From Acinetobacter baumannii (GTDB taxonomy: Bacteria; Pseudomonadota; Gammaproteobacteria; Pseudomonadales; Moraxellaceae), in contig NZ_JADVOP010000015.1 of assembly GCF_016508585.1 (NCBI RefSeq), positions 30,806-94,805 on the forward strand: a stretch of 64,000 nt of DNA, given 5' to 3'. Of this stretch, positions 54,045 through 63,828 are shown in pieces. Both the position numbers and the translations under genes were made by a program. The notes beneath the pieces were generated by a model, which was given only the letters and a program-made list of their open reading frames with translations, searched no databases and was not told where the DNA came from. Each line of letters starts with the position of its first letter. Positions within the stretch are counted from its first letter, which is position 1.

Positions 54045-54992
54045 TTATAAACCATTAATTTTGACTTTTAAATCAGTAACTGAGGTCCCAATTGCACCAA
54101 AATTTCCCATCGAACCATTCTGAAGACCGTTAAACACAGTAGATGTACTGGTACCACTGTTTCCCATAATCATCTGATTGATCCCTACATCAAATTTACT
54201 GGACTCGCCGGTATTACCAAAAACAAAACCACTTGATTCAACGCCTGCGTAAAAACCATTTAAAGAGAAACCATTGGTTTTATCTGTACCCGTGAGTTGA
54301 AAATTGAAGTTTGCACCAATATCACTATCGTCTGACAGCAGGGCTATAGCACAGCCCGTTCCAGCGCCACAAATGGATTGAATTGCTCCGCCAAAGGCAA
54401 GCATACGACCTTGAGGGGCATTGCCGAGTTGTAAATTCATTGTAGGTTTAATTGCAGCAAAATTGATGTCAAAACCATTGTCCATTTTCAGTATTTTAAT
54501 CACATCTGATTTTTCACTGGTTCCGGTGAAAATAGATTGATACCCTGCTGGACCGGAAGATGAACTTGCACCCGCCAAATAAAGTGCAAAAGGCGAAACT
54601 TTGATACCCGTAATATTACTGCCGAAACTTAAACCAATATTCGCAAATGGTTTGCCTGCAGTACCTCCATCTGCATCCAACATTACCTTCATCGTCGGTG
54701 TGGTTGAAGCGCCCAAGAAGGTCACATTTAAACTTTGGTCTGCAAGTGTAGCTGCAGTTTTGCCAGCAACAACAAGCGATGCTTTATTTGCATCATTCAC
54801 GCTTGTACCTAATCCGTCACGATCAATAACAGACAGTTGATTGATTTGAACTTTGCTAATATTTATACCGACATCAATCCCTGCCTGACCCGTTGTTTGG
54901 GAAAGACCTTGATCATCCAGGGGTTGCATCGCCATTGCAACTGGACTCAATATCAATAGTGATATACACCCTAGCTTGTTATTTTTCTTCAT
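54045..54992 (-). CDS. Secreted protein of the six-member array (member 1), 315 aa
   Basis: Signal peptide MKKNNKLGCISLLILSPVAMA, then the shared motif MQPLDDQGLSQTTGQAGIDV. The rest is predicted beta-rich with many Gly, Asn and Ser (IGLSFGSNITGIKVSPFALYL, FNFQLTGTDKTNGFSLNGFY). It lacks the paired Cys ending seen in members 5 and 6 but has two Cys near 207-213. It resembles the Acinetobacter Fil/DUF6160-like secreted proteins at the N-terminus only. It is the last gene of the array. Function unknown. Confidence 0.65.
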   Translation of the reverse strand: MKKNNKLGCISLLILSPVAMAMQPLDDQGLSQTTGQAGIDVGINISKVQINQLSVIDRDGLGTSVNDANKASLVVAGKTAATLADQSLNVTFLGASTTPTMKVMLDADGGTAGKPFANIGLSFGSNITGIKVSPFALYLAGASSSSGPAGYQSIFTGTSEKSDVIKILKMDNGFDINFAAIKPTMNLQLGNAPQGRMLAFGGAIQSICGAGTGCAIALLSDDSDIGANFNFQLTGTDKTNGFSLNGFYAGVESSGFVFGNTGESSKFDVGINQMIMGNSGTSTSTVFNGLQNGSMGNFGAIGTSVTDLKVKINGL

Positions 54993-55087
54993 TATCCTAA
55001 TCCTTAGGAAACTTTATATACTGCCTATCACATCACAGTCTAATCAGAAATGAACTACGATAAAAGCATAACCCGACCAATAACGCA

Positions 55088-57559
55088 TCAATTCCGCGGA
55101 ATAATATTAAACTCACTGCTTAGTCGACCACCCGTCAACGCAATTTCACCTAAACGTGCACCAGATACCAATGCGCCTGAAGCAGCTGGAGGATAAAAGT
55201 TTAAGTCTCTCGCTCTAAACACACCATCCACTGATTGTGTCGGATTAAATTGGAAGCTTGCATTAAATCCAACCTGTCCTGTACCTGAAGTTGGATTTTT
55301 ACTGATGACAATCGCATTATTAAATCGAATATCACCTGTCAAGTTATCCAGACCAAGTGATGAACCATTGACAGGGTCACTGATTTGAATCGTATTATTG
55401 TTTGGAGCCAACTTCAAATCACCCACAACAGTTAAACGATTTCCTGTTCCATCATTTCTAATTTCACTATCTGGAATCAGTGATAAATCCATATCACCTC
55501 CAAAACGAAGCTTTAAGCCAAACAGTACATCATCATTTTTTGCAAAATTATTGGGGTCCGAGACACTTTTATTACCACAAGCAACGGATGCTGTCGTTAC
55601 CCCAAGGGCACACGACTTGTAAGTGGTTCCAGGTAAATAGCCTGCAGCGACTTCAGCTGCCATCACCACCAACATATTTTTTAAGCTTAAATTTAAACTT
55701 CCATTTTCAACACCAACGCTACCATTTCCCTTGAGTAACATGTCGATATTTCTAAGCCCCATATAATAATCTGTAGGCTGACCATTTCGTAACCCACCAT
55801 CAATCACCATAATCGATGTTGTGTTGTTACCTAGCTTAGTGGTGCCATTTTTATCAACACCTTCAGTCGTGAGTCCCAATGAAAAACCAAGCCGAGCCGT
55901 TTGACCTGAACTCGCTACACTACTTTTTGCCCCGTTTGCTGTATAAGAATAAGCTGTTGCTGCATCAACTGTCGTTCCATACATCGCTAAGTTTGCATTC
56001 AGGTTATAAAATGGTAGCGCCAAGCCCCATTGGTTATTCACACCACTATCTGTAAAAAGATTATTTGTTGCTACACCCGCACTTGTTGTAAACCGACCTC
56101 TTCGAGAAATTGCTTGGAATGCCGCCGCTCGAATAGAAGATACAACACTATAAGGCCGATTTCCCGATGTCAAAGTGCTATAAATATCCTGTTTATAGTC
56201 ATTTACATTTGTTAATGACTGACCATTGGCAAAACTTGAAGTTTGGAATGTATTATTGACAGGTAAAGTCACTTGCTTTGAGTCTGTTAGGTTTAAAAAT
56301 ACACTGCCGGTATCAAAAGATGCACGCGTATCTTTTTGTAATCCTGTTAAATTGCCAAATTCAAACCCATAGCTATTTAAACCCGCACCGCCTATTTCTA
56401 AGGTGGTTGCATCACCACTGCCAGCAAGCATTGTATCGCTATCTTTGGTAAAGTCTGTTTTCATTCTAAATGCAATTCCAGAACTACCGACAATATCTTT
56501 ACCGGTATCAGTACCTGTCGCATTCACAGCAGAACCAATAAGATTGCTTGCATTTTGTACACCGCGGAATTGCAGTGAACTGTTCACCATACGACCACTT
56601 GCACCGACACGAATCAAGCCTTTCGCGCCTGTTGGCGTATTATAGCTATCTACATCATATAAGGATGCCGCTGTAGGATTAGTGCCTTTATTATTCACCA
56701 TAATTTCAAGATTTAGACCAGCATTGGAAGTTGTGGTTCCATTGCCATAAGTCCCACTATTGATAAAGCCTGCTTTTGTAGAGGCTGGATCAACAACACG
56801 GGCTAAATCAACATAACCATAAGTTGTATTTGGTGTTGCAGAATTTCCTGCAGTATTAGCACCCAAGTTTGTTTGCAACTTAAAGCCTTCAACTGCATCT
56901 ACAAATGCAAATCCTTTACCTTTAAAATTGAAGTTGAAATTCTTTAAAATCAACTGATTTAATTGATTTGCAGCACTGGTTTGTCCAAGGTAAATATTGG
57001 CATTCTGCAGTCCTAAAGTCATATCCAGTTGATTCGTTTTGCTCAAAAGTCCATTGACTGTTTTTAACCCGATTATTGTATTCGATGAAGTTTGTATTGC
57101 TAAATTTCCAATTTTTGCACTACAGCGAGCGCCACTTGGATCACTGTCACAGACCCGAAATGAATCTACTGTCATGAGTACAGGAGAGAGTGATAAATCC
57201 AGATTGACTCCAGCCTGCCCGCTTGTACTCCCCATGTTCAGTTTTAAATTCGCTGTTAATGGATCTGATGGCGATGCAACGCTATTTTTTTGAATCTTGA
57301 CTGTATCTGCTGTTGCCGTAAGCGCTTGACTCGTTGCATCCGCTTCTGCACGACCCGTTTGATCTGTCCAATACAATGTTTTAATATTGGCTTCCTTTAA
57401 TGTCGCTTCTATATTGACACCGTCTTGACCATTTACATTTCTGAGATCTCCATCATCCAGAGCCTGAAGTGCGTAAGCAGGCACATGCATCACCCATAAG
57501 CTGAATGCCAATGTATTTAAAATAAATCTTTTTCCATGCCGTTGTTTTTGTATTTTCAT
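55088..57559 (-). CDS. Large secreted protein of the array (member 2), 823 aa
   Basis: Signal peptide ending VMHVPAYA after a basic start, then LQALDDGDLRNVNGQDGVNI. The long body is low in charge and rich in Asn, Gly, Ser and Thr. Repeated beta-strand phrases occur, such as NLKLNMGSTSGQAGVNLDLSLSP and NGSLNLSLKNMLVVMA, compatible with a repetitive beta structure on the cell surface or an exported filament subunit. Cys pairs occur (CDSDPSGARC, SCALGVTTASVACG). It is by far the largest of the six. The family is not identified beyond the N-terminal motif. Confidence 0.65.
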   Translation of the reverse strand: MKIQKQRHGKRFILNTLAFSLWVMHVPAYALQALDDGDLRNVNGQDGVNIEATLKEANIKTLYWTDQTGRAEADATSQALTATADTVKIQKNSVASPSDPLTANLKLNMGSTSGQAGVNLDLSLSPVLMTVDSFRVCDSDPSGARCSAKIGNLAIQTSSNTIIGLKTVNGLLSKTNQLDMTLGLQNANIYLGQTSAANQLNQLILKNFNFNFKGKGFAFVDAVEGFKLQTNLGANTAGNSATPNTTYGYVDLARVVDPASTKAGFINSGTYGNGTTTSNAGLNLEIMVNNKGTNPTAASLYDVDSYNTPTGAKGLIRVGASGRMVNSSLQFRGVQNASNLIGSAVNATGTDTGKDIVGSSGIAFRMKTDFTKDSDTMLAGSGDATTLEIGGAGLNSYGFEFGNLTGLQKDTRASFDTGSVFLNLTDSKQVTLPVNNTFQTSSFANGQSLTNVNDYKQDIYSTLTSGNRPYSVVSSIRAAAFQAISRRGRFTTSAGVATNNLFTDSGVNNQWGLALPFYNLNANLAMYGTTVDAATAYSYTANGAKSSVASSGQTARLGFSLGLTTEGVDKNGTTKLGNNTTSIMVIDGGLRNGQPTDYYMGLRNIDMLLKGNGSVGVENGSLNLSLKNMLVVMAAEVAAGYLPGTTYKSCALGVTTASVACGNKSVSDPNNFAKNDDVLFGLKLRFGGDMDLSLIPDSEIRNDGTGNRLTVVGDLKLAPNNNTIQISDPVNGSSLGLDNLTGDIRFNNAIVISKNPTSGTGQVGFNASFQFNPTQSVDGVFRARDLNFYPPAASGALVSGARLGEIALTGGRLSSEFNIIPRN

Positions 57560-57584
57560 CCTTAAGCCCTCAGATTTATTTTAT

Positions 57585-58340
57585 TTAGCAGCGCTTGTTA
57601 CTTGCAGAATCACAACTGAACATCATTAACTTGCCCTGAAGCGCCAGATTGCCATTCATTTGCATGCCCATAAATCCAGTTTCACGACCTGTATCGTAAT
57701 TGTTTGCGGTAGAACCATTGATACCCGTTGTTTGAGGTTTTGCAGCATATGTACTGGCCTTAAAATAACCATATTGCGCTTGTGTTGCACCAGAAGAATT
57801 TTCAGTGACCGTTCCATCCGCATTGGTTTTACTGGTGAATTCATCTTTTTCAATAGAAAGCGAGTTAAAGCCAAAGTTACGGATCTGTATCGGCTTATCT
57901 GCATCAAAAGATAACTGAACAGCTGGTTTAATCATCTGTAAATCATTGGTATTTTTATAAACTAAATCAGCACCATCCAAACCCAATTTCTGAATATTAA
58001 TAGTTCCCTGAATTCCTTTAAATACCACCCAGAGTTTTTTTCCTTGAGTACTGCTCGCAACACCATTCGCATCTACATAACGATTGTTTACCGATAATGC
58101 TAAGTGGCAAAATTGAAATTTCTCACAAACTCCACCAACACCATTATCAAACTTATAAGCATTATTGGTTGTGTAAAATGAATCATTGGCATTAATTTGA
58201 TTCAGTACCAATTTTAAAGATAAATCTGCACCTGCCTGCCCTTCGACTTGCTGTAGATCTTGATCGGATAACGCTTCCAGAGCAACTGCATGGGCGCTCA
58301 ATAAGCCAGTGAGAATAAGGAGTACTGCTTTTTTCATCAT
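57585..58340 (-). CDS. Secreted protein of the array (member 3), 251 aa
   Basis: Signal peptide MMKKAVLLILTGLLSAHAVA, then LEALSDQDLQQVEGQAGADL. A Cys pair at about 53-58 (CEKFQFC) and a C-terminal pair (MFSCDSASNKRC) may bond. Middle strands such as NLQKLGLDGADLVY-like and PIQIRNFGFNSLSIEKDEF are similar in style to the neighbours. It begins about 14 bases after the end of member 4, so they share an mRNA. Confidence 0.65.
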   Translation of the reverse strand: MMKKAVLLILTGLLSAHAVALEALSDQDLQQVEGQAGADLSLKLVLNQINANDSFYTTNNAYKFDNGVGGVCEKFQFCHLALSVNNRYVDANGVASSTQGKKLWVVFKGIQGTINIQKLGLDGADLVYKNTNDLQMIKPAVQLSFDADKPIQIRNFGFNSLSIEKDEFTSKTNADGTVTENSSGATQAQYGYFKASTYAAKPQTTGINGSTANNYDTGRETGFMGMQMNGNLALQGKLMMFSCDSASNKRC

Positions 58341-58353
58341 AATTCTTCCTATC

Positions 58354-59910
58354 CTATAAGCCTTTAGTCGTTATTTTCATATGTTGGATCAACATGCCAT
58401 CAATGACCGCGGAACCCAAATTATTCTGTGCATTTGAAGTTGCTGCATTGCTTAATTGATTAAATGAAATTCCAACAGCACCCGCACTCTTATCAGCAAG
58501 TAAAGTTTTACCGGCATCAGGACTATAAACGGTTCCTATGCTAATACTACTGTGCGTCGCTGTACTCCCTTGGTAACCTGAAATTGAACTTGTACCGCAA
58601 TTATAAACATTACAAGTCGATCCTTTATAGCTCGTATCCGCGCCTGTATAATCCGTATATATCTGTTTATAAATTGATTCTTTATTCGGAATTCGAGCAA
58701 GTTCCAAACTAAAATTTGTTCCATCAGAACCCAGAATAAGTGGCTGATATAATGAACCCAATACTAAATTTGTATTCAGGTTATAAATATAAATACCTTC
58801 TTTATCTGAAAAAGTGGGTGCTAAACCGCCATTGATTGCAGGAGTAGATAATATGTCTTGCGCTGTACCTGTTGTACAGCCATTCAAGTTTCCTACCCCA
58901 CATTCTTGGGTACTTAAACGCAACACATGATTCATCAAGTTTACAGGCATAGTCCACGAATTTGATGTAGATGTTCCCAATAATTTAGAACCATCACCAC
59001 TATTCAACCGTATAACGCCAGCGAGTCCTAAAGTATTATTATAGAAAGCACTCATCCCACCTGTATTGGTCGCACCGCCTAGTGTCTGGAACAGTTGAAT
59101 TTTACTGCCATTCAGTCCAAAACCATTAAAAATACCCTGTAAACGAATACGGTTTGCACGTCCTGTTGCGGTTGTACTAAATCCCTCACCTAAATTAAAT
59201 TGGTTTGAGTCCTTATCTGGTTTACTTTGATCACGTACGAAACCATCTGCCCATAGCGCTAGTTTAAGGTTATATGCATCCTCACCGCCTGCATCATTGA
59301 CAAATGCATTTGTAGTCACGGTCCTTTTATCAGCCGCAAATGTATAGATATTTTCATATAATGGTGCTTCAAAATTTAAATAGGTTACCGAATTACTCCC
59401 TGTACCAAAATCTGGAATATTTTGATCCGTTTTTACATTAAATATCCAAGGATTTGTTGCAGTTCCCCAACTTTTAATTGCAGCATTTGCTACACCACTC
59501 GTTTGTCCTGAATCCAACCGTAGATTTGCATTATTGGTTGCATTTTTAGACAAAGCTAAACCGTATAAATATAAATCTGCCTTACCCACTGAGTGATCAC
59601 TGCTATTCACAACGCCATCTTTATTGGTATCTTGTACGATTGATGACAACGGCCCTACAGGCACATAATAAATATATCCGGTATCTAAACTACGATCGGT
59701 CAGTATTGTATTTTGCGACTGGTTTACGCCGGCACCTTGAAACACCATATAGGCATCTTTAGGTAATAAGGCGATACCTTCACCTGTGGTATCACTTAGT
59801 TTTTCATCAGACATGACTTCCAATGCGAAGCACGATTGGGCAATGGCTAAGCCAACAAAACCAGCCAAAACTGTTTTATGAAATTTTGCCGTATAATTGA
59901 GTGTAGTCAT
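58354..59910 (-). CDS. Secreted protein of the array (member 4), 518 aa
   Basis: Signal peptide ending IAQSCFA, then LEVMSDEKLSDTTGEGIAL, the most divergent version of the shared motif. The rest is Asn/Gly/Thr-rich and beta-type, with SDHSVGKADLYLYGLALSK and LNTNLVLGSLYQPLILGSDG. A Cys-rich segment at about 430-445 (STCNVYNCGTS) stands out. It starts 258 bases downstream of member 5, which has its own terminator, so transcription of members 1-4 probably starts here. Confidence 0.65.
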   Translation of the reverse strand: MTTLNYTAKFHKTVLAGFVGLAIAQSCFALEVMSDEKLSDTTGEGIALLPKDAYMVFQGAGVNQSQNTILTDRSLDTGYIYYVPVGPLSSIVQDTNKDGVVNSSDHSVGKADLYLYGLALSKNATNNANLRLDSGQTSGVANAAIKSWGTATNPWIFNVKTDQNIPDFGTGSNSVTYLNFEAPLYENIYTFAADKRTVTTNAFVNDAGGEDAYNLKLALWADGFVRDQSKPDKDSNQFNLGEGFSTTATGRANRIRLQGIFNGFGLNGSKIQLFQTLGGATNTGGMSAFYNNTLGLAGVIRLNSGDGSKLLGTSTSNSWTMPVNLMNHVLRLSTQECGVGNLNGCTTGTAQDILSTPAINGGLAPTFSDKEGIYIYNLNTNLVLGSLYQPLILGSDGTNFSLELARIPNKESIYKQIYTDYTGADTSYKGSTCNVYNCGTSSISGYQGSTATHSSISIGTVYSPDAGKTLLADKSAGAVGISFNQLSNAATSNAQNNLGSAVIDGMLIQHMKITTKGL

Positions 59911-60116
59911 CTATGACCTTCCTGTGTTATACGATGCTCCGCACCATATTTTATTTTATTTCTTAATCTCTACATCACTGTACATTATGGTCTTTCCCTA
60001 CCCATACAGTTGTGTTATCTATATCACACTTTATCTTATGCAATATTTTTCATTATGCCAAAGTCTTTTATGTAAAATACACGATTTTCCGATAAACGTA
60101 ATTTTAAAAAATAGAA

Positions 60117-60151
60117 AAAAAGCAATAGAACATTTGCTTCTATTGCTTTTT
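60117..60151 (-). terminator. Terminator of array member 5
   Basis: AAAAAGCAATAGAA (60117-60130) and its complement (60138-60151) form a perfect 14-bp stem, loop of seven bases, with a T-run on the minus strand. It lies 18 bases past the stop of the gene starting at 61545. Confidence 0.88.
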
Positions 60152-60168
60152 AAATTTGATGATCATGT

Positions 60169-61545
60169 TTAACAGAATTTTAAAGTACCATAACAGTTTG
60201 GGGTAAAATTTTGATTTTTTAATGATAAATTTTTCATTGCCATATCAACTGCATTGGCATTATTTGGTAAATTTGCTGTTCCCAAAGGAATATTCCCAGC
60301 AAGACAGCTTAATGCAAAAGTACCACAATACACCCAATTATCAGCCAAAAAGTTATTTACTTCTAACAAAGCATCTTTAACAGTTGGCATAGCAATATCA
60401 ATATTTTTATTGGGTGTAATATCACCAATATCAATTGGATTAGAAATTTCAAGCCACCATCCTTTACGAGCTATAGATTCAGCTCCTGGCCACCTAATAT
60501 CTTGAGATTGCATAGACAACAAAACAGGAGTTCCATTTAATGTTGCTTTATGAAACAATCCTAAACTTTCATCAATAGTAGCATTTACCTTAAGATTATT
60601 TAAAACTCCGCTCGTATCTCCCGAAATTTTAATTCCTAAAAGAGTGGTGTCAGCTGCCAACTGACCAGAAAGTTTAATATCATTAACAGTAGTCGATGCA
60701 TTCAAAATTGCAGAACTCATACGTTTACCTTCAATTGGCTGTTGAGGTAAACTAAGAATCGCTTGTTGAGACGGGGTTAATGTAATATCATAACTTGTTG
60801 TTTTATAAGTTGTTCTAACAACTCCACAACCACCAAATATTGACGTACTACATGCTTTACCCGCAAGAACTATACCTGTAGGATTCATCGCTCCGTTTTG
60901 TGTAATTGTCAATGGGTTTATAGTCGCCTTTCCAGTTTGAGGTGCGATCATCATATACCCACTTAGGCTATTAATCCCATTAGGGATACCATTATTAGAA
61001 CTATCAACTAAATTTTCAGTTCCAAACGTCATAAGACCTGTAGCTTTCTCAGAACTTAAATTAATTCCTATAACTTCGCGCGTCGAAGCACTATTTGGGT
61101 TTTTAATTGCAAACTGTATAAAAGGATTGGTCAACACGGCACTTGAGCCCACACGTGCCGCTCGGTCACTCGTACTATTTGTATTTGAGGTTGCAGAATT
61201 CCCTAAGCCACTTAGACTTAAATTATCAATATCTATATCGCAGTTTCCTGCACCATTAACACCACCACACCCCAACTGTAGCTTTTTTATATTGGCATTT
61301 AATTCTAATTCTGCTTCCAAGCCTAATTTATAAAAACCAACATTCTTTTCACTGCCCAAACGCTTAGCTTCAAGATTAGTCGCATCTGTCGGTGCAATAT
61401 AAGACAAACTCATCAGTGCTTGACCTGTCGTATCAGAAAGTTGCTCATCGGACATACTTTGCAAAGTCGTTGAATTTGCGTAGGCAACAGACACACTTAG
61501 AGAAATAAGTGCTATACAAAAAGGTTTTATTTTAAGCATGAACAT
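60169..61545 (-). CDS. FilA-like secreted protein of the array (member 5), 458 aa
   Basis: Signal peptide ending SVAYANS, then LQSMSDEQLSDTTGQALMSL. The next about 140 residues nearly repeat those of member 6: SYIAPTDATNLEAKR, FYKLGLEAELELNANIKK, LQLGCGGVNGAG, DIDIDNLSLSGLG and VLTNPFIQFAIKNPNSAST. After a divergent middle, both share WWLEISNPIDIGDITP and the last residues SFTPNCYGTLKFC. The style matches the Acinetobacter FilA putative pilus-system proteins as I recall them; that label is unverified. It has its own terminator. Confidence 0.75.
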   Translation of the reverse strand: MFMLKIKPFCIALISLSVSVAYANSTTLQSMSDEQLSDTTGQALMSLSYIAPTDATNLEAKRLGSEKNVGFYKLGLEAELELNANIKKLQLGCGGVNGAGNCDIDIDNLSLSGLGNSATSNTNSTSDRAARVGSSAVLTNPFIQFAIKNPNSASTREVIGINLSSEKATGLMTFGTENLVDSSNNGIPNGINSLSGYMMIAPQTGKATINPLTITQNGAMNPTGIVLAGKACSTSIFGGCGVVRTTYKTTSYDITLTPSQQAILSLPQQPIEGKRMSSAILNASTTVNDIKLSGQLAADTTLLGIKISGDTSGVLNNLKVNATIDESLGLFHKATLNGTPVLLSMQSQDIRWPGAESIARKGWWLEISNPIDIGDITPNKNIDIAMPTVKDALLEVNNFLADNWVYCGTFALSCLAGNIPLGTANLPNNANAVDMAMKNLSLKNQNFTPNCYGTLKFC

Positions 61546-62469
61546 CTCCTTATCCTTAGACTATGTTCAAAATTGTCACACTCTATTTCTTTTAGTAGCA
61601 AAAGTTAGTTTTAAAAAAAACTTCATAAAACTTCAAACTTTAACAGTAAAAATGTATTTTAATTTTCAATAGAGCAATATAATATGAGCAAATTATCACA
61701 CTTTTTTTGATTTTTGATGTATTTCCGATAAAATGAAAAATTAAATAAAACCCATTATTTATCAAGCACTTAAAAAATATAATTATAAAATTCATCAACT
61801 TCAGTCTATAACTTCCTCCGCCAAGACACTGTATTTTATCATTTTTTAAATACATGTCTTTATCTAAAGTCATCTATCAGATTTTTATTTCGTACTATTT
61901 TTTTAAAATTAAACTTCACAATAAGAATTAAATATTAGAATGCAAAGGATAATCACCTATTTTAATTGATTTAATAAGTAGAAACTCTGAATCCATATCA
62001 CTGTTTAAATTTAGGTGGCTTACCATCAATAGACCACTAGAGTTATCCATTATTATAAAAATTTGCTATACACTTCTATAACCTTCAATATCTCAAAATA
62101 AGTGCTCGTTGGGTTACTAGAGAAAATCAACCAACACATGCAGTAATTTACAGTTATTATCATCAATAACAATGTGAATTTGATAACTGTGACTTTGATT
62201 AAATTGGTCATGTATAAAGTACGTTGACCACGATTGATTTACTGCTTATGGATCTTTAAGTGAGGATTATCCTAAAGTCTTCAACAAGATTTTTCAAAGA
62301 TAGAAAAAGAGAACAATAACTTATTATAAAATGAAAGTGGCTGGCTTTATCAGCGAGCCTAACTCTCAAAAGCATCGTATATAGTTAATGTAAAGGATTT
62401 TATTCTTATGACTTTTGCTTAAAAATTTAATACAGTACATTCTCAAGATACATCTAGAAGAACTTGTAA
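61546..62469. other. Long AT-rich gap between array members 5 and 6
   Basis: About 920 bases. Bases up to about 61900 should contain the promoter of member 5. The rest holds only short broken frames; one short stretch (about 62099-62170) reads through 23 codons before stops but matches nothing I recognise. No hairpin, insertion-sequence ends or RNA gene stood out. A decayed gene is possible. Confidence 0.5.
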
Positions 62470-63828
62470 TTAACAAAACTTTAATGTTCCATAACAATTT
62501 GGTGTAAAAGATTGGTTAACTAATTTCAAGTCACTTAATGCCATAGGAACAGCAGCATTAGCTCCCAGAGCCATAGTCTTTGTATCAATCGTTCCGCTGA
62601 ATACGCATCCCAACACAGTAAGCCCACAATTGATAGGATGAGCAGTTAAATAATCACTTACCTTTCCTAGCGTAGCGCTCAACGTATTTGTTGCGATTGT
62701 TACTGGACCATCTGGAGTAACATCACCGATATCTATTGGATTCGAAAACTCCAACCACCACCCTCTTTGAGCAACAGAGACCCCACTTGTCCACTGAATA
62801 TCTTGTGACTGCAAGGATAAGGAAGCAGGCGTTCCATTTAGACTTGCTTTATGGAAATATCCTAAATTCTCATCAATCGAAACATTAACCACTAAGTTAT
62901 CTAGAACTCCTACAATATTTTTGTCGCCTAATTCTATATTTCCCAAACCTGTTAATCTTGGATTAAGTGTTCCTGATAATTGAATTCCATTTACAATTGC
63001 TGTGCCATATAAACTCGCTGATGAAATTCGTTTTCCAGTAATAGGTTGAACAGGTAAATCCAAAGCACCTTTATTGGGAACATTGATACTCAAATTATAT
63101 TTTTGAGAAGCTATACCAATATCACAGCATAATGTTCCTGTCGCTTTTCCAGTAATGTCTACACCTGTTCCCACTGTACATCCGCTAGCGCTAGTATTAT
63201 AACAAATTCCAGACATTGAATTAACACTAACTGAACCACCAGCTCTAGCAATTTGCATATAACCACTTAAAGAATTAATACCATTTTTAGTAGTGGTATT
63301 CTCTTGCCCAAAAGTTAACAAACCAATTGCTTTTTCTGAACTCAAATTAATTCCTACGATTTCACGAGTAGACGCACTATTTGGGTTTTTTATAGCGAAT
63401 TGAATAAAAGGATTGGTTAAAACAGCACTTGAGCCTACACGTGCAGCTCGATCAGAAGAACTATCTGTATTTGATGTTGCTGAATTTCCTAAACCACTCA
63501 AACTTAGATTATCAATATCAATATCACACCCGCCTGCTCCATTTACTCCACCACAGCCTAATTGTAATTTCTTGATATTTGCATTAAGTTCAAGGTCAGC
63601 TTCTAAACCCAGTTTATAAAACCCAATATTTTTTACCCCACCATCACGTTTAGATTCTAAGTTATTTGAATCAGTTGGCGATGTATAGGTCAGACTCATC
63701 AACGCCTGTCCTGTCGTTTCTGACAATTGCTGATCTGTGAGTGGCTGCAGCGTAGCTGCATGGCTTGAGCCTATGACAAAGCCACTGAATGCAACCAATG
63801 CGAGACTTAAATATTTGAACTGGGACAT
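62470..63828 (-). CDS. FilA-like secreted protein of the array (member 6), 452 aa
   Basis: Signal peptide MSQFKYLSLALVAFSGFVIG continuing SSHA, then LQPLTDQQLSETTGQALMSL. The N-terminal third is nearly identical in protein to member 5, with changes mostly at single residues. The middle (about 190-330) has its own Cys-rich insert (GICYNTSASGCTVG, TLCCDIG). The C-terminus again ends SFTPNCYGTLKFC. It is the outermost and probably oldest or youngest copy of a tandem duplication. The array may continue beyond the window. Confidence 0.75.
   Translation of the reverse strand: MSQFKYLSLALVAFSGFVIGSSHAATLQPLTDQQLSETTGQALMSLTYTSPTDSNNLESKRDGGVKNIGFYKLGLEADLELNANIKKLQLGCGGVNGAGGCDIDIDNLSLSGLGNSATSNTDSSSDRAARVGSSAVLTNPFIQFAIKNPNSASTREIVGINLSSEKAIGLLTFGQENTTTKNGINSLSGYMQIARAGGSVSVNSMSGICYNTSASGCTVGTGVDITGKATGTLCCDIGIASQKYNLSINVPNKGALDLPVQPITGKRISSASLYGTAIVNGIQLSGTLNPRLTGLGNIELGDKNIVGVLDNLVVNVSIDENLGYFHKASLNGTPASLSLQSQDIQWTSGVSVAQRGWWLEFSNPIDIGDVTPDGPVTIATNTLSATLGKVSDYLTAHPINCGLTVLGCVFSGTIDTKTMALGANAAVPMALSDLKLVNQSFTPNCYGTLKFC

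Noticed and set aside
59897..60172. 91-codon plus-strand frame between array members 4 and 5
   Set aside because: It is low-complexity hydrophobic, overlaps the member-4 start and member-5 terminator, and has no ribosome site.
61640..61873. 77-codon minus-strand frame upstream of member 5
   Set aside because: AT-rich chance frame over the probable promoter, without recognisable protein character.
62099..62460. Possible transposase remnant
   Set aside because: One short frame looks protein-like but stops occur every 10-25 codons afterwards and no terminal repeats were found, so no element can be claimed.
54045..63828. Assigning filA to filF symbols to the six genes
   Set aside because: Only the N-terminal motif and general style match from memory; order and companions of a fil operon (such as the C39 peptidase) are not visible, so symbols were left blank.
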